Source: Amanita rubescens (lineage: Eukaryota > Basidiomycota > Agaricomycetes > Agaricales > Amanitaceae). From it: a stretch of 64,000 bases of DNA. The DNA lies in the NCBI GenBank assembly GCA_015039365.1, contig WION01000203.1:35897-99896 (forward strand), given 5' to 3'. A program made the translations under genes and the position numbers. Shown here piece after piece: positions 10,901 through 19,965 of the stretch. Each line of letters opens with the position of its first letter. The first letter of the stretch is position 1. The notes below the pieces were generated by a model, which made no database searches, was not told the DNA's origin, and saw only the letters and a program-made list of their open reading frames with translations.

Positions 10901-11383
10901 AGTACAATCGATATGATTTCCGCCAACTTTGCCAAAGTTCATCAACTGGACGTATTCCAGTTAAAGAAACCCATAAAACTACAAATGGCAACATCAGGAT
11001 CGCGCTCCTCTATCCAATACGGAGCGCGCGCAGAACTGAAGTTAGGCGACCTCAGCCAGAGCAGATACTTTGACGTCGTCAACCTGGACAGATACCACGC
11101 TATACTTGGTACTCCGTTTCTGAAGGAACACGAGGTCTTGCTCAATTATGCCGGACACGGTTCCTTCAAGCTGAAGAACAAATGGTTCCCCGTCAAAGAC
11201 GGCGACTTCGGGAACCCTCTCTCTCTAGAAGGGGAGAAAGCGGAGAAATCCGCTAATAAGAAGAAAGATACAACCAATAAAAAAAAGGAGTCTTCAAGCG
11301 TTAAGACTCCAAGCAAGAAGCCGATTGTCAATAAGGCCTCAACCTCGGACAAGGTGTCAACGCGCGCTAAACGCGCTGAATGA
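7904..11383 (+). CDS. gag-pro: Gag-protease polyprotein of the Ty3/gypsy element
   Basis: 1159 aa. The long N-terminal part is Ser/Pro-rich and disordered. A retrotransposon Gag domain lies at about residues 530-720 (LKDRALKWYQ, LKRYF, EYDMSRRFVDAL). A CCHC zinc knuckle CFHCKQKGHYSNRC lies at about 773-786, followed by an acidic stretch. A retropepsin-like domain starts near residue 990, with VLLDGGST around Asp 997 in place of the usual D-S/T-G, and ILGTPFL as the second motif. The Lys-rich C-terminus ends at UGA. That stop is followed in the same frame by 25 sense codons leading straight into pol, so Gag-Pol is probably made by stop-codon readthrough. Gag forms the particle and the knuckle binds RNA. 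Confidence 0.9.
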   Translation: MASGPGKRKTKQQATSSSPSASAGSSPHIIQRSASIANLGNPSNTRDTSKVTTRTVSTAHAASHAKVAAQSPKGKGRVPGTIPLSPPVHNTTGLSSLSPRQPGLDVESGNTYNIISLNSPVPQETAQLSPLDIQPPMAIRTGGPESISDEREVAELASPAKEDGYAGSFKRREDARLEYIPQVQRPVGLGFPQTSRRLGEPSPHNTQFYPYPRPGDATNRRLEETQASILEGQRESKEQLSQIAHRIEQSNSLLADLISEFRRDRRSISSGSYRGRSPNPRRVSLSPLNEATGQDDENEEEAMILQQNAVVPPQNEEVNVTNDFPHLIRSGEMDALIQLKVLEYKRDANSGSQLRVHRRGNRETSPDYETRLYNSANNFVLTELRSGVDVNILFERLSPLRRQARFDNPRPNTRATGSNAIPVRSEWRVNELPESTPRREQTPANIGHVAPSPSGNGSSNVSRQSSVGSPTQKGPPLSYVARRLRPSMSISHIGGLPNADPPATTNKSSERTDGIVRQEIQDAYMASQHRSDKINVGKMMKIPLPEYAGGESIDTYLLFLREILLYLVNYNAMGPDDNATRVGILGSTLKDRALKWYQHTIHLNAEGLWTFETAMIELKRYFVKEASSRDAASKFDRLEQGSKTVMELRKDLERLSQLMVQPPTEYDMSRRFVDALNEEIAGAVVKYGINPEKSPFELIFEKANEVEQGLFYEDRQIRHKRKLKLPDRSPVKTSSKPIKKKPGTSFRLNTSKVIQMKTKDYKPTGSTSKQIECFHCKQKGHYSNRCPKKNGRTKQAANVETIDEENDEAVANATEGTHSDSQHEDDALGDEEEEEQSEESSHEQYEDDEDPSLNDWAAEAFVSVLVSTHTESNGDYLNPKNSRRINGTKLTDWSQTEDTINASQSEEESDILSETNCESDIADTACIIRCVDDDEDDVAKCMKASGINDEPVAYRQRGTKDLGPIKVEDGPKRDFKRLGVIEGFIRINGHKAHVLLDGGSTIDMISANFAKVHQLDVFQLKKPIKLQMATSGSRSSIQYGARAELKLGDLSQSRYFDVVNLDRYHAILGTPFLKEHEVLLNYAGHGSFKLKNKWFPVKDGDFGNPLSLEGEKAEKSANKKKDTTNKKKESSSVKTPSKKPIVNKASTSDKVSTRAKRAE

Positions 11384-11458
11384 CGCCAGGCTGCCGAAGA
11401 CGAAACAAAACCTTCTCCAGAAACTGGCGCAAAGGGAGGGAAAACACTCCATATATCT

Positions 11459-14400
11459 ATGGAGGAACGTCTAAGGCTGCGCCAAAAATGGATCGACAAG
11501 ATCCAAGATTTATACACCCCTCGGGAGCCAACTCTGCCTCCCTTACGGCCAATCAATCATGAGATTCCGTTAATCAACCCGAATCTCAGAATAATACACA
11601 GGGCACCCAAATGCCCCGAAGCACTCAGAGAAGAGCTTAGAGCGAAGGTTGACAAATACATAAAGGCGGGCTGGTGGGTCCCTACAACCCTCCCATCGTC
11701 GGCACCTCTTTTAGTCGTCTTCAAAAAGGACGGAAAGATTCGAACGGTAGTAGACGCACGACAGCGTAACGACAATACGCTAGCAGATGTTACTACGCTA
11801 CCGGACCAGGAAACAGTTCGAAGTGACGTTGCAAAAGCTTGCTTTAGAACGAAAATAGACCTCTCGGACGCGTTTGAACAAATACGCGTCCTACCCGAAC
11901 ATGAGGATCGTACTGTATTCGCAACCATATACGGTAACATGAAGAGCATGGTAATGCAACAGGGAGACAAGAACGCGCCTCCCACATTCCAAAAGCTGAT
12001 GAATCACTCCTTTTCGGATATGATAGCAGTATTCGTACACTGCTATCAGGACGACATTTTTGTATTTTCAGATACCCTGGAGGAGCACGAAATGCACCTC
12101 CAAAGGGTATTTGATCGATTAAGAGAGCTCAAGCTATATTTAAGCAGCAATACCAAAAAACTCGACTTGTTCTCGACCTGGATGGACTGTCTAGGATTCT
12201 ACGTCAACGACGAAGGAATCTACATCGATCCAGCAAAAATAGACAAAATACGGGAGTGGAGAACTCCCAGAAATTACCATGACGTCCAGAGGTTCAGCGG
12301 CGTTATACAATATCTCGCCCAGTTCCTCCCGAACGTCACTGATTATACATCCCCGATGACTGGGATGTGTAGCAACAATCGAGAATTCGTCTGGACGGAT
12401 TTCCAAGACGAATGCTTCAAAACACTCAAGAAGCTCGTTTGTAAGAACCCCGTTTGCAGACCTATCAATGGCCGAATGGAGACGCCTATCTTCGTGATTA
12501 CCGATGCATCAGCAACAGGCATAGGCGGTATGTACGGCCAAGGACCAACTTGGGACACAATCAGACCAGCCGGTTTTGTGTCCCGTAAATTCACGTCTGC
12601 GCAAATGAACTATTGCACCTGGGAACAGGAATTGCTCGCCGTTCTCGAAGCGCTTATGCGCTGGGAAGACAAATTGCTCGGTCTTCCCTTCACCATTGTA
12701 ACAGATCATCAAGCGCTCACGTTCTTCAAGGAAGCGCCGACGAGATCACACAGGAGAATAAGATGGTGGGAGTACCTCTCCCGATTCAACTTCACGATGA
12801 AGTATCTGAAGGGAGAGGATAACAAAATAGCAGATGCTCTCTCCCGTTATTATTCATCAGACGAGCCCGGAGAGATACACAACATCGCAACATACGTCAA
12901 CGCAGATGCTAGATTAGACCCGGAAGGCGATGATTTAACAATCGCTCGCAACGCCGAGCTTAGCGCCTTCCAAGTCAATATTCTTCCCGGGGAGGAAAGG
13001 GAAGAGATCATCAAAGATCACGTTGAACAGAGAATCAACGATTCTCATCAGCTTTCATTACACAAAGAACTGGAGACGTCACAGTCTCCCGATTTAAATC
13101 TTAAGGACGACAACGTTCAAGCCGTCCTACAACACATTCCAAAGATGTACGAAGGCGACAAATTCTTCTCGAACATCTGGAAACATTCAGACCGACATGA
13201 AAGATTCAGCTTACACAAAGAGCTTCTCTGGACAGTCAACCGAGCGGGATACAAAGTAGTATGCATCCCAGGAGGGCTGATAAAGGGAAAGTCTACACGG
13301 GGTCTGATTATAGATGCCTGTCATCAAACGATAGGACATCTAGGCTCAAGCAAAACGCTCGAATACGTTCGACGCTGGTTCTGGTGGCCGAACATAAAAG
13401 AAGACGTCGAGGATTTCTGCTGCTCGTGCGGAAAGTGCCAAGTCACCAAGGTCTCACGTCTAAAGACACCGGGATGGGTACACACGATGCCAATCCCTAC
13501 AAGGCCATGGGAAAGCATCGGAATGGATTTCACCGGTCCTTTCGTCGAAATCGGAGGATACGACTATATCCTCCTAGTAATTTGCCGAATGACAGGAATG
13601 GTCCACCTCATTCCAACCCGAACCAACGCGTCGGCGAAAGATATCGCCAGGCTATTCATAAAAGAAGTCGTCAGGCTCCACGGTATACCGGAGTCTGTCG
13701 TTTCTGATCGCGACACGAAATTCACCTCCCAGTTCTGGAGTGAATTCAGCAAAACGTTAGGACAGAGACTATTAATGTCAACGTCTTATCATCCTCAAAC
13801 GGACGGCTCTTCAGAACAAGCCATCCAGACTATGTCTCAAATCCTCCGCGCCGTCGTAAACGATTATCAAACCAACTGGGTTGAGCAACTCCCGTTGGTT
13901 GAATTCGCTATGAATTCAGCCACAAGCGCTTCTACTGGACAAGCCCCTTTTGAATCCAATTACGGATGGATGCCTCGTATGATCAAGGGAGTCAATTATG
14001 ACTCCCCACGCGAAGGCGTCCGACAATTCGCAGAAGACATTAGAAACGTCTTGGACAAGACGTTTGACAAGCTAGTCGTCCAGTGCACAAGACAGGCGAT
14101 CAAAGCGAATAAGAAACGACGCGAAGGACAACGTTTCAAGACGGACGAACTGGTTCTCCTGTCTACGGAGAACCTAAACCTCCCTAAAGGACGCACAAGG
14201 AAGCTGTGCCCTAAATATATCGGACCGTACAAGATCCTCAAAGCCTCTCCGGAGAGTTCAACTTACAAGCTAGAACTCTCCCCAGATCTCAAGGCACGAC
14301 GTATTCATGATACTTTCCATGAGAAAGTATTAAAGCCTTATGTCGGGAACGACTACGATAAGTTCCCTAAGCGTGAATCACGCGTGCGATATGATATTGG

Positions 14401-14596
14401 AGACGACCCGGAACAGGAATGGGTCGTCGAAGCAATAGAGGACCACAAATGGTCCCCCCGTCTTACGTTCAAAGTACGATGGGCATTGGGAGATCACACA
14501 TGGGAACCCTTACATGTTGTCAACGAACTCGAGGCTCTAGATCAATACTTAGAGCTCGAAGGGGTTACCAAACCCTCAGATCTCAGAAAACATTGA
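11459..14596 (+). CDS. pol: Pol: reverse transcriptase, RNase H, integrase, chromodomain
   Basis: 1045 aa from the first ATG; the frame is open back to the UGA at 11381. Reverse transcriptase covers about residues 60-300 with active site YQDD (about 196-199; YxDD is normal). RNase H follows at about 340-470 (VITDASATG, EQELLAVLEAL, VTDHQAL). The integrase zinc finger is near 620-660 (CHQTIGHLG ... CCSCGKC), the catalytic core D,D,E near 690-790 (MDFTGP, SDRDTKF, SSEQ), then a GPY/F module (KYIGPYKI) and a C-terminal chromodomain-like segment at about 985-1035 (FKVRWALGDHTWEP), expected to direct integration to chromatin. All key catalytic residues are present. Initiation at 11459 may not be used if readthrough from gag supplies Pol. 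Confidence 0.92.
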   Translation: MEERLRLRQKWIDKIQDLYTPREPTLPPLRPINHEIPLINPNLRIIHRAPKCPEALREELRAKVDKYIKAGWWVPTTLPSSAPLLVVFKKDGKIRTVVDARQRNDNTLADVTTLPDQETVRSDVAKACFRTKIDLSDAFEQIRVLPEHEDRTVFATIYGNMKSMVMQQGDKNAPPTFQKLMNHSFSDMIAVFVHCYQDDIFVFSDTLEEHEMHLQRVFDRLRELKLYLSSNTKKLDLFSTWMDCLGFYVNDEGIYIDPAKIDKIREWRTPRNYHDVQRFSGVIQYLAQFLPNVTDYTSPMTGMCSNNREFVWTDFQDECFKTLKKLVCKNPVCRPINGRMETPIFVITDASATGIGGMYGQGPTWDTIRPAGFVSRKFTSAQMNYCTWEQELLAVLEALMRWEDKLLGLPFTIVTDHQALTFFKEAPTRSHRRIRWWEYLSRFNFTMKYLKGEDNKIADALSRYYSSDEPGEIHNIATYVNADARLDPEGDDLTIARNAELSAFQVNILPGEEREEIIKDHVEQRINDSHQLSLHKELETSQSPDLNLKDDNVQAVLQHIPKMYEGDKFFSNIWKHSDRHERFSLHKELLWTVNRAGYKVVCIPGGLIKGKSTRGLIIDACHQTIGHLGSSKTLEYVRRWFWWPNIKEDVEDFCCSCGKCQVTKVSRLKTPGWVHTMPIPTRPWESIGMDFTGPFVEIGGYDYILLVICRMTGMVHLIPTRTNASAKDIARLFIKEVVRLHGIPESVVSDRDTKFTSQFWSEFSKTLGQRLLMSTSYHPQTDGSSEQAIQTMSQILRAVVNDYQTNWVEQLPLVEFAMNSATSASTGQAPFESNYGWMPRMIKGVNYDSPREGVRQFAEDIRNVLDKTFDKLVVQCTRQAIKANKKRREGQRFKTDELVLLSTENLNLPKGRTRKLCPKYIGPYKILKASPESSTYKLELSPDLKARRIHDTFHEKVLKPYVGNDYDKFPKRESRVRYDIGDDPEQEWVVEAIEDHKWSPRLTFKVRWALGDHTWEPLHVVNELEALDQYLELEGVTKPSDLRKH

Positions 14597-14686
14597 CGTT
14601 TACGGGGGTGGCTGTGTACTTTAGGACTGGCCTTCCAGCACCCCCTTAAATTCCCACGAGCCAGATTTCATCCGTTAACCACCACC

Positions 14687-16612
14687 ATGTCAGAACGTCA
14701 CACACAACGCCAACAGAACGAATCAGGGAAAGAGGAGTCCAGCCGCAAGCGGATCCGATCTCCCCAGACTCAACATCAAGACATCGGGAGAGACGAACGC
14801 CGGCCACGCGTGAGCCGCTCTCCCTCAACCTCGTCAAATCAGGCATCGACCGCGATATCATCGGGGAGATCCACGTCTCCCCAGTTTTTCTTAAATGCGT
14901 CGGATATCTTCTCTCAAATGCGCCCAGAATGGCAAATCGAGCCCAAGTCGCACCTCCCTTTACACCTCTCAAACTGCCGTGATTGCGCACACTTTGCGCA
15001 ACATGTCAAGAATGAGACGTCGGGAGGCGCATTGGAGATCTTCAACCAAAAACAACGACACCACTGGCGTGAAGCGCTAGATGATGAGATTGAAGATCGC
15101 TGCCACGAGGCATACCGACGCGGCCAAAAGGACAACGACGACGAGATATTAAGGCTGAGAAACGAGCTCAGCCGATGCCACAGACGAGTCGAAAACTTAG
15201 AGAGAAATATAGACGACCTGGAGCGTCGAAACAACGCGCTCCGTTCCTCTTATCAACACGGAGGGTCTCAACGGCCCTCCACCACCTTTGGAAGGGGAGG
15301 ATCCCGCCCGTTACTAGCGGAAAGAAAAAGATCACTTTCTCCAAAACGTCAACTACCCATGCCAACCGCATCGTCATCAAAGAAACAACTCACTCCGCCG
15401 CCACAGGAAATGGCTGTCGACACAGAGTCAAAAATGACATCTATCGCAGCCAAGGGAAAGGAGCCGACCAGGCCCCTCAACCGCATGTACCAATCGGACG
15501 AAGAGGACGACGATGACGACGAAGTATCAATCAATAGCGGTAACATGGATCATCTCGGAGGCGATAATAACTCGCCTCCTCACACCGATGCCGAAGAGAA
15601 AGAAGAAGAACTAGGCCTAATGAGTAGATATATCGGAGACCTGGCACCGTTCCGTCTCCATAAGAACTCAAAGGCCTTTCAGAGCAAACACGGACACGCA
15701 TGCATGGACTGGAGAGACGGCACCAACTGGAACACGACCAGCTTCAAGCTGTTCAGAAAACGAGATGCAAACAAGACCAGCCGCTGGATGTGGAGTAGCG
15801 GCTTCCCTATGCAGATGGCTCGGGAGGCCGCAATAATTCCATTTGACCAACGATCGCTTGCACAACGATGGACGATTCGAGAGGCCACCCGAGCCGGGTT
15901 CCTGCCGCTGGACGATACCAGCGAGGAGCCAGACGTCGAATCCCTAGCGAAAGACGGTCGTCTACCTGCATACATACGCCGAGGAGAAGGCAATCGTCTC
16001 AACGTCAAGGACGTCACCGCCTGGCTCCTCTTCAAGATGACGGAGCCAGAAGAACCAGAACTAGTCGAATGGTTCTGGTGGGCGTCATGCACTCTATTCA
16101 GTGAACTTGGACGATACGCAAACGAGATGTCCACGCTCGGTCTCAGAGACGATGGCCAAACTCTGGCCCCCCTACGTTTTGTTCAGAACGGGGAGCCAAA
16201 TCAAGAAACACTCGTTCGGCACTTCAAGCAATGCGGCATCCGAATACAAGATGCAAACGAACACCTTCTGGACTTCAGCAAGATATACATCGCGAACATC
16301 AAGCCACCGACGGTACCAGACTGGTCCCGGATACCCCCATCCAACCCTAGGGTATCCCGACCATCTATCAACCAACGGCGTAAGCGTGGCAACAAGGCAT
16401 TCGTCGATCGAAACTTACCCGTACCTGGACGCAGTCAAAGGCACCTCGTCGACCGAATCAGTGACGGGTCTCATGCCAGCTCTCACACGTCGTTACCGCC
16501 AGTTTACATCGACAGGACACCATCAGGCTCTGCTCCTGAATTCCCTTCTGAACCGCAGACCGGGAATTCATCACGGCCTCCTACAAACGAAGACCGTATG
16601 CACGTCGAATGA
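14687..16612 (+). CDS. Third ORF of the Ty3/gypsy element, unknown function
   Basis: 641 aa, with its ATG in a favourable ACCACC-ATG context 90 bp after pol and ending just before the polypurine tract. The first ~110 residues are charged and disordered. A coiled coil lies at about 145-185 (RVENLERNIDDLERRNNAL), then an acidic stretch, then a folded-looking Trp-rich region at about 320-540 (DWRDGTNWNTTSFKLF, WMWSSGFPMQ, WFWWASCTLFSELGRY), then a basic disordered tail. There is no signal peptide or membrane helix, so it does not look like an envelope protein despite sitting in the env position. I do not recognise the family. An intact 1.9-kb frame in a young element argues that it matters to the element. 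How it is expressed (spliced or internal transcript) is unknown. Confidence 0.75.
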   Translation: MSERHTQRQQNESGKEESSRKRIRSPQTQHQDIGRDERRPRVSRSPSTSSNQASTAISSGRSTSPQFFLNASDIFSQMRPEWQIEPKSHLPLHLSNCRDCAHFAQHVKNETSGGALEIFNQKQRHHWREALDDEIEDRCHEAYRRGQKDNDDEILRLRNELSRCHRRVENLERNIDDLERRNNALRSSYQHGGSQRPSTTFGRGGSRPLLAERKRSLSPKRQLPMPTASSSKKQLTPPPQEMAVDTESKMTSIAAKGKEPTRPLNRMYQSDEEDDDDDEVSINSGNMDHLGGDNNSPPHTDAEEKEEELGLMSRYIGDLAPFRLHKNSKAFQSKHGHACMDWRDGTNWNTTSFKLFRKRDANKTSRWMWSSGFPMQMAREAAIIPFDQRSLAQRWTIREATRAGFLPLDDTSEEPDVESLAKDGRLPAYIRRGEGNRLNVKDVTAWLLFKMTEPEEPELVEWFWWASCTLFSELGRYANEMSTLGLRDDGQTLAPLRFVQNGEPNQETLVRHFKQCGIRIQDANEHLLDFSKIYIANIKPPTVPDWSRIPPSNPRVSRPSINQRRKRGNKAFVDRNLPVPGRSQRHLVDRISDGSHASSHTSLPPVYIDRTPSGSAPEFPSEPQTGNSSRPPTNEDRMHVE

Positions 16613-16667
16613 TATTTAGGCACAACCTTAGATATCAGATCTCCCTCATCTTACCCTCGGGTCGATC

Positions 16668-16680
16668 TTGTGGGGGAGGG
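16668..16680 (+). other. Polypurine tract
   Basis: A purine-rich run ending GTGGGGGAGGG directly abuts the 3' LTR, the expected primer site for plus-strand DNA synthesis. Confidence 0.8.
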
Positions 16681-16955
16681 TGTAACGGGTCGTTCGGAGG
16701 CTTATATATTCAAGATACCCTAGGACGGGAGCTAATCCTAGCTCCCTCATTATCCCCCGTATATAGTTTCCTTTTATAGTAGGTAGTCACTTAGTATACC
16801 ATATGCGCTAGTCACGTAGTCACGGTTCACTTTTACTTAACTTGTACTCACCACACGCGCACCCGCACGGTCTCAATAGACATTGATCCAGTGCAAGGCG
16901 CAAGGTGCGAACAGTCCCGGAACCATCCCCTGGTTCCGTCTTAGTAAACGTTACA
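16681..16955 (+). repeat. 3' LTR
   Basis: 275 bp, no difference seen from the LTR at 7493-7767; followed by target duplication AAGAG at 16956-16960. Confidence 0.95.
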
Positions 16956-16960
16956 AAGAG
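16956..16960. repeat. Target site duplication (right) of the Ty3/gypsy element
   Basis: AAGAG, matching 7488-7492. Confidence 0.9.
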
Positions 16961-18145
16961 TCAAGACCTGTCCTCGAAACATTTAAGGCTTAGACCTATG
17001 TCAGCCTCTCTCGCTTGGCTCGGCTACAATAACTTGTCCTTCAAGAGTCCCGCAATAGTACTACAGCCAAGGATCAGAGCGGGACTTGTGCGTAAGTCAC
17101 CATTTTCCATTTCTTGTTATTCGAGCTGACAGCGTCATGTAGGCGTTGTCCATCTGATCTTTGTGCCGAATCTCGACAAGGACTCAACTGGTGTTGTAAT
17201 AGAGGGCCTCTAGAGCTCTTGCCGGCGCTAGGACCTACAATGAATCGACTGCGACTATCTCCAGTCCTTTCCCCTCCAAGAAGAAAGGGAGTGCAAGAGA
17301 AAATTAGAGACAAGGGCTCGAGCAAGTCCTGTCTAACGTCAAATATAATTAGGTGAGTCGTTGAATGACTCAAATGTATTGTCTATGTTAACCTTTATAT
17401 TGTGGGTACCAGATCAGCTTAAAATCTGATTTCTAGGGCTGTACGAAGATAGCAAGGGATGAGGTAGAGGGAGGAGAGCCACGAACTAGGTGCGTAGCAT
17501 ACTCTTCATCTCAGTTCAATGTTAATAACGGCCATGTTTAAAGGCCGTGGGCTAGCCACCCCATAGTGGGTGGCTTAAGGACTTGCCAGACCCGTTTGTG
17601 AGATGTATCAGTCCAAGCACAGTCGGGCTTGGAGACGGGTAGAGTGTCTCGAACTCAGGTGAATGGTGGCATATCACTTCAAACGATCAACATATGATAA
17701 GTGTCATTGGGTTACTACCACCAGTGTGCCGCGTTCGGTAGTCTGATTGTGAAAAACAGAAGACTTTAAAGTCAAGGGACTCGAGGCGAACGACGAGGGC
17801 AGCAATGGAATGACGTGCATTGATGTACATATATACTATGTAAATACTACCAGATAATAACATCTTTTCTGCCAAAAATTGAGCATTCTAAACTGACTGA
17901 ATTGGGTGGAATTGAGGTCGTTAAATGATTGTTCAGCGAATAATGTTACACATTATGGCGAAAATAATCTTACCAACAATTGACGATAATGTCACCACAA
18001 TCGGTGCAATTCGTAGTGCTAAAATTTTAACGTGTGCTGGCGGAAAGGCACAATTTAAGATCTGAATTTCATACCCTAAAATCAAGTTAATCAACCGAAA
18101 TACTTTGTGGTAGGTGTCTATAAATACACTCCTTTAATTCTGTTT
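16961..18145. other. Intergenic with a hairpin cluster
   Basis: No supported protein gene. A run of strong inverted repeats lies at 17528-17640 (separate entry). The rest is AT-rich and featureless to me. Confidence 0.5.
17528..17640. other. Three consecutive hairpins, possible structured RNA
   Basis: Perfect stems in series: ACGGCC (17528-17533) with GGCCGT (17543-17548); GCCACCC (17555-17561) with GGGTGGC (17568-17574); TCCAAGC (17612-17618) with GCTTGGA (17627-17633), the last enclosed by ACCCGT (17590-17595) with ACGGGT (17635-17640). Three stems of 6-7 bp, one nested, within 113 bp is more than expected by chance. The strand and identity of any RNA are unknown, and no known family is recognised. 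Confidence 0.35.
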
Positions 18146-18820
18146 TCACCGTGTGAAAAACAGCCATCCCACGGCGCCCAGTGTGTCATCAAGCAAAAAA
18201 GTACGAACAGGAGGTGCCGTAGGATTTGTTCCGTCCACAAAAAGGACGATTTCAAATGGGAAGATTAATCCATCTTCATTTGTAGCATTGAGAGCCTAGG
18301 GGTAGCACATAGAGGGTCGAGAGAGGGTCGAGACATTGGTACGGACATACTCGTGATGCCTTGTTATCAATCCGATTAAGTTGCTGTCGGATATTGTTCT
18401 GCTCCTGTTGAATACCGTTCAGCTGTTGCTGCATATTGTTCAGCTGCTGCTGAACCGGCGCAAACCAGGGAGGCGCTACAGCTTCAATAGCGAAAGTTTT
18501 CAACACACATCGGGGCGAAGAACTTTTCACAAACCAGGACCAATGGCAGCAGCAGAAGCAATTTGCGCCGCAGAACTTTCGTAGAGTATTGCACGTCCCA
18601 CATCATCAACGGTCGCACAATCAGGCTCCGCGCTTCCTAGATGGCGTGACATGGTCAGCATTGCACTGGCGAAATGAATAATCAACTTGCTCTTGCTTTG
18701 CATAATACGAACGGTATATCGGTGAGCTTCGTAGATGTTGTCGAGGGTTGGAGGGTGAGCGGGAGCTGGGGGAAGGTGAACACGGGGGTCGCGAGGTGGT
18801 GGGGGTAGTTGCAACGCCAT
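18146..18820 (-). CDS. Small coiled-coil protein, possibly C-terminally truncated
   Basis: Three exons on the minus strand starting at 18820 (MALQLPPPP), with introns near 18530-18480 and 18356-18300. The product has a Pro-rich start, an Ala-rich helical part, a Gln-rich coiled coil (QQQLNNMQQQLNGIQQ) and an end containing IFPFEIVLFVDGTNPTAPP. From memory, the GxxxPFEIVxFxDGTxPT block resembles a multi-copy Agaricomycete hypothetical family, in which the conserved region continues further; here it stops at 18146 after unrelated residues, so the gene may be truncated. The KDZ transposon is inserted about 30 bp upstream of the start codon, which may cut off the original promoter or a 5' exon. 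Confidence 0.5.
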
Positions 18821-18851
18821 AGTTTGTCTGTAATGTCACGCTCGAGTCCGA

Positions 18852-18859
18852 GTCTCTCC
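18852..18859. repeat. 8-bp target site duplication (left) of the KDZ element
   Basis: GTCTCTCC, repeated exactly at 27353-27360. Confidence 0.9.
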
Positions 18860-19728
18860 CACCTGATCTACCCAGCTGTGACGACAAACTAGTGGGCAGG
18901 ATCCGTAACGTCACGCCTACCGCTTTGCCAGCGTTCCACCACATTCCCTTACCCTCTGATATATCTCTCTGGAGCTCTTCGACTTGTTCGAAGAGCTCTT
19001 CACACCCATTTCCTTTGCTCGTCATCGGCAACGCCTCACACGCAACGTTCCGACAGTTCCGTCATCATTCCTAAACTAGCTAGCATTCTGCTCGCTACGC
19101 TCTCCCGCACTTCCTATGTCTTCCGCATTGTTCTCACTGTCGTGCTCAAATGATCCGATGCCCTCATGGTTTCCTCGGCAAAAATTTCAACGTTTCTCAC
19201 CATCAGCGCCCATTGACAGATATAAGCTACCCCTTGCCTCGTTCTGTTCATTCCCCACCTCCCTGACGCATACGACTCTGACGCTGCTTTGTCCCCTCCA
19301 CGGCTACCGCTATCTTCGCCCCCTCACTGCGCCCTTGTATCCCTGCCACTGTCGACATATCCCTTGCTTGCGGCGGCGGCGGCAGCCATTCCACATCCAC
19401 TCTTACTACAGAAATGTTTGAGTACGTGACGAACGACTTTCCTATATTTGTTTCTGACTACCATTATCTAGAGGAAGCGAAGACAGGGTGTTCGTATCGC
19501 CGGTCCCGATCATGATGGTAGTCAGCTGCCTCAGTCACAGGCGTCGATGTTAACGACAACGACGACAACGGAACTTATGCCGACGATGGGAAAACATGAT
19601 TTATTTTGGGATTGCCAGCAATAACTCATTGCCGTCATCAATCTCGCTTAGCGCGTGCTACCGCTAGCGCTCCACTTGTTTGGTACGTACGACGCTTGAC
19701 ACTTTGGCTGAAATTTTCACTTACGACA
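18860..19728 (+). repeat. Left terminal inverted repeat of the KDZ element
   Basis: 869 bp, mirrored at 26484-27352 with only a few mismatches near the inner end (around 19640 and 19693-19699). Open frames inside it (for example 19116-19421) occur identically in both copies and are not convincing genes. Both gene sets start just inside the repeats, so the repeats may supply promoters in both directions. Confidence 0.92.
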
Positions 19729-19965
19729 CATTTAGGTCCTTTTAAATCGCAACGCCTTGATTCGTTTATTCGCTACCCCTATGCTATCCTTTGTCTCCGT
19801 CATTCATTCCCTAATCTCCTCATGTCCCTGATGATTAGTACGTCTTTCCAACCATGCTCCGTTCACATTAGGTTAATTCCCTATTTGTCCTTGCCCTTTA
19901 GCTGTTATAAATATGCGTGATGCACCAGCCAGTCGCCAACCCCTCTTTTCTTGCAGAAAGCAACA

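Larger units (their letters stand above)
7493..16955 (+). mobile_element. Intact Ty3/gypsy chromovirus-type LTR retrotransposon
   Basis: A 9463-bp element bounded by two 275-bp LTRs that look identical base for base, with TG...CA ends and a 5-bp target duplication AAGAG. Inside are gag-protease, pol (reverse transcriptase, RNase H, integrase, chromodomain) and an extra downstream ORF. The domain order RT-RNase H-integrase identifies Ty3/gypsy (Metaviridae), and the C-terminal chromodomain-like module places it with chromoviruses. Long open frames plus identical LTRs mean a recent insertion that may still be able to move. Confidence 0.95.

Noticed and set aside
14687..16612. Envelope gene in the retrotransposon
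   Set aside because: No signal peptide, membrane helix or fusion-like segment.
17074..17373. Minus-strand open frame next to the retrotransposon
   Set aside because: No homologous block or splice pattern; probably chance.
19116..19421. Gene inside the left KDZ inverted repeat, with identical copy at 26791-27096
   Set aside because: Identity follows from the inverted repeat; the translation is low-complexity and shows no domain.
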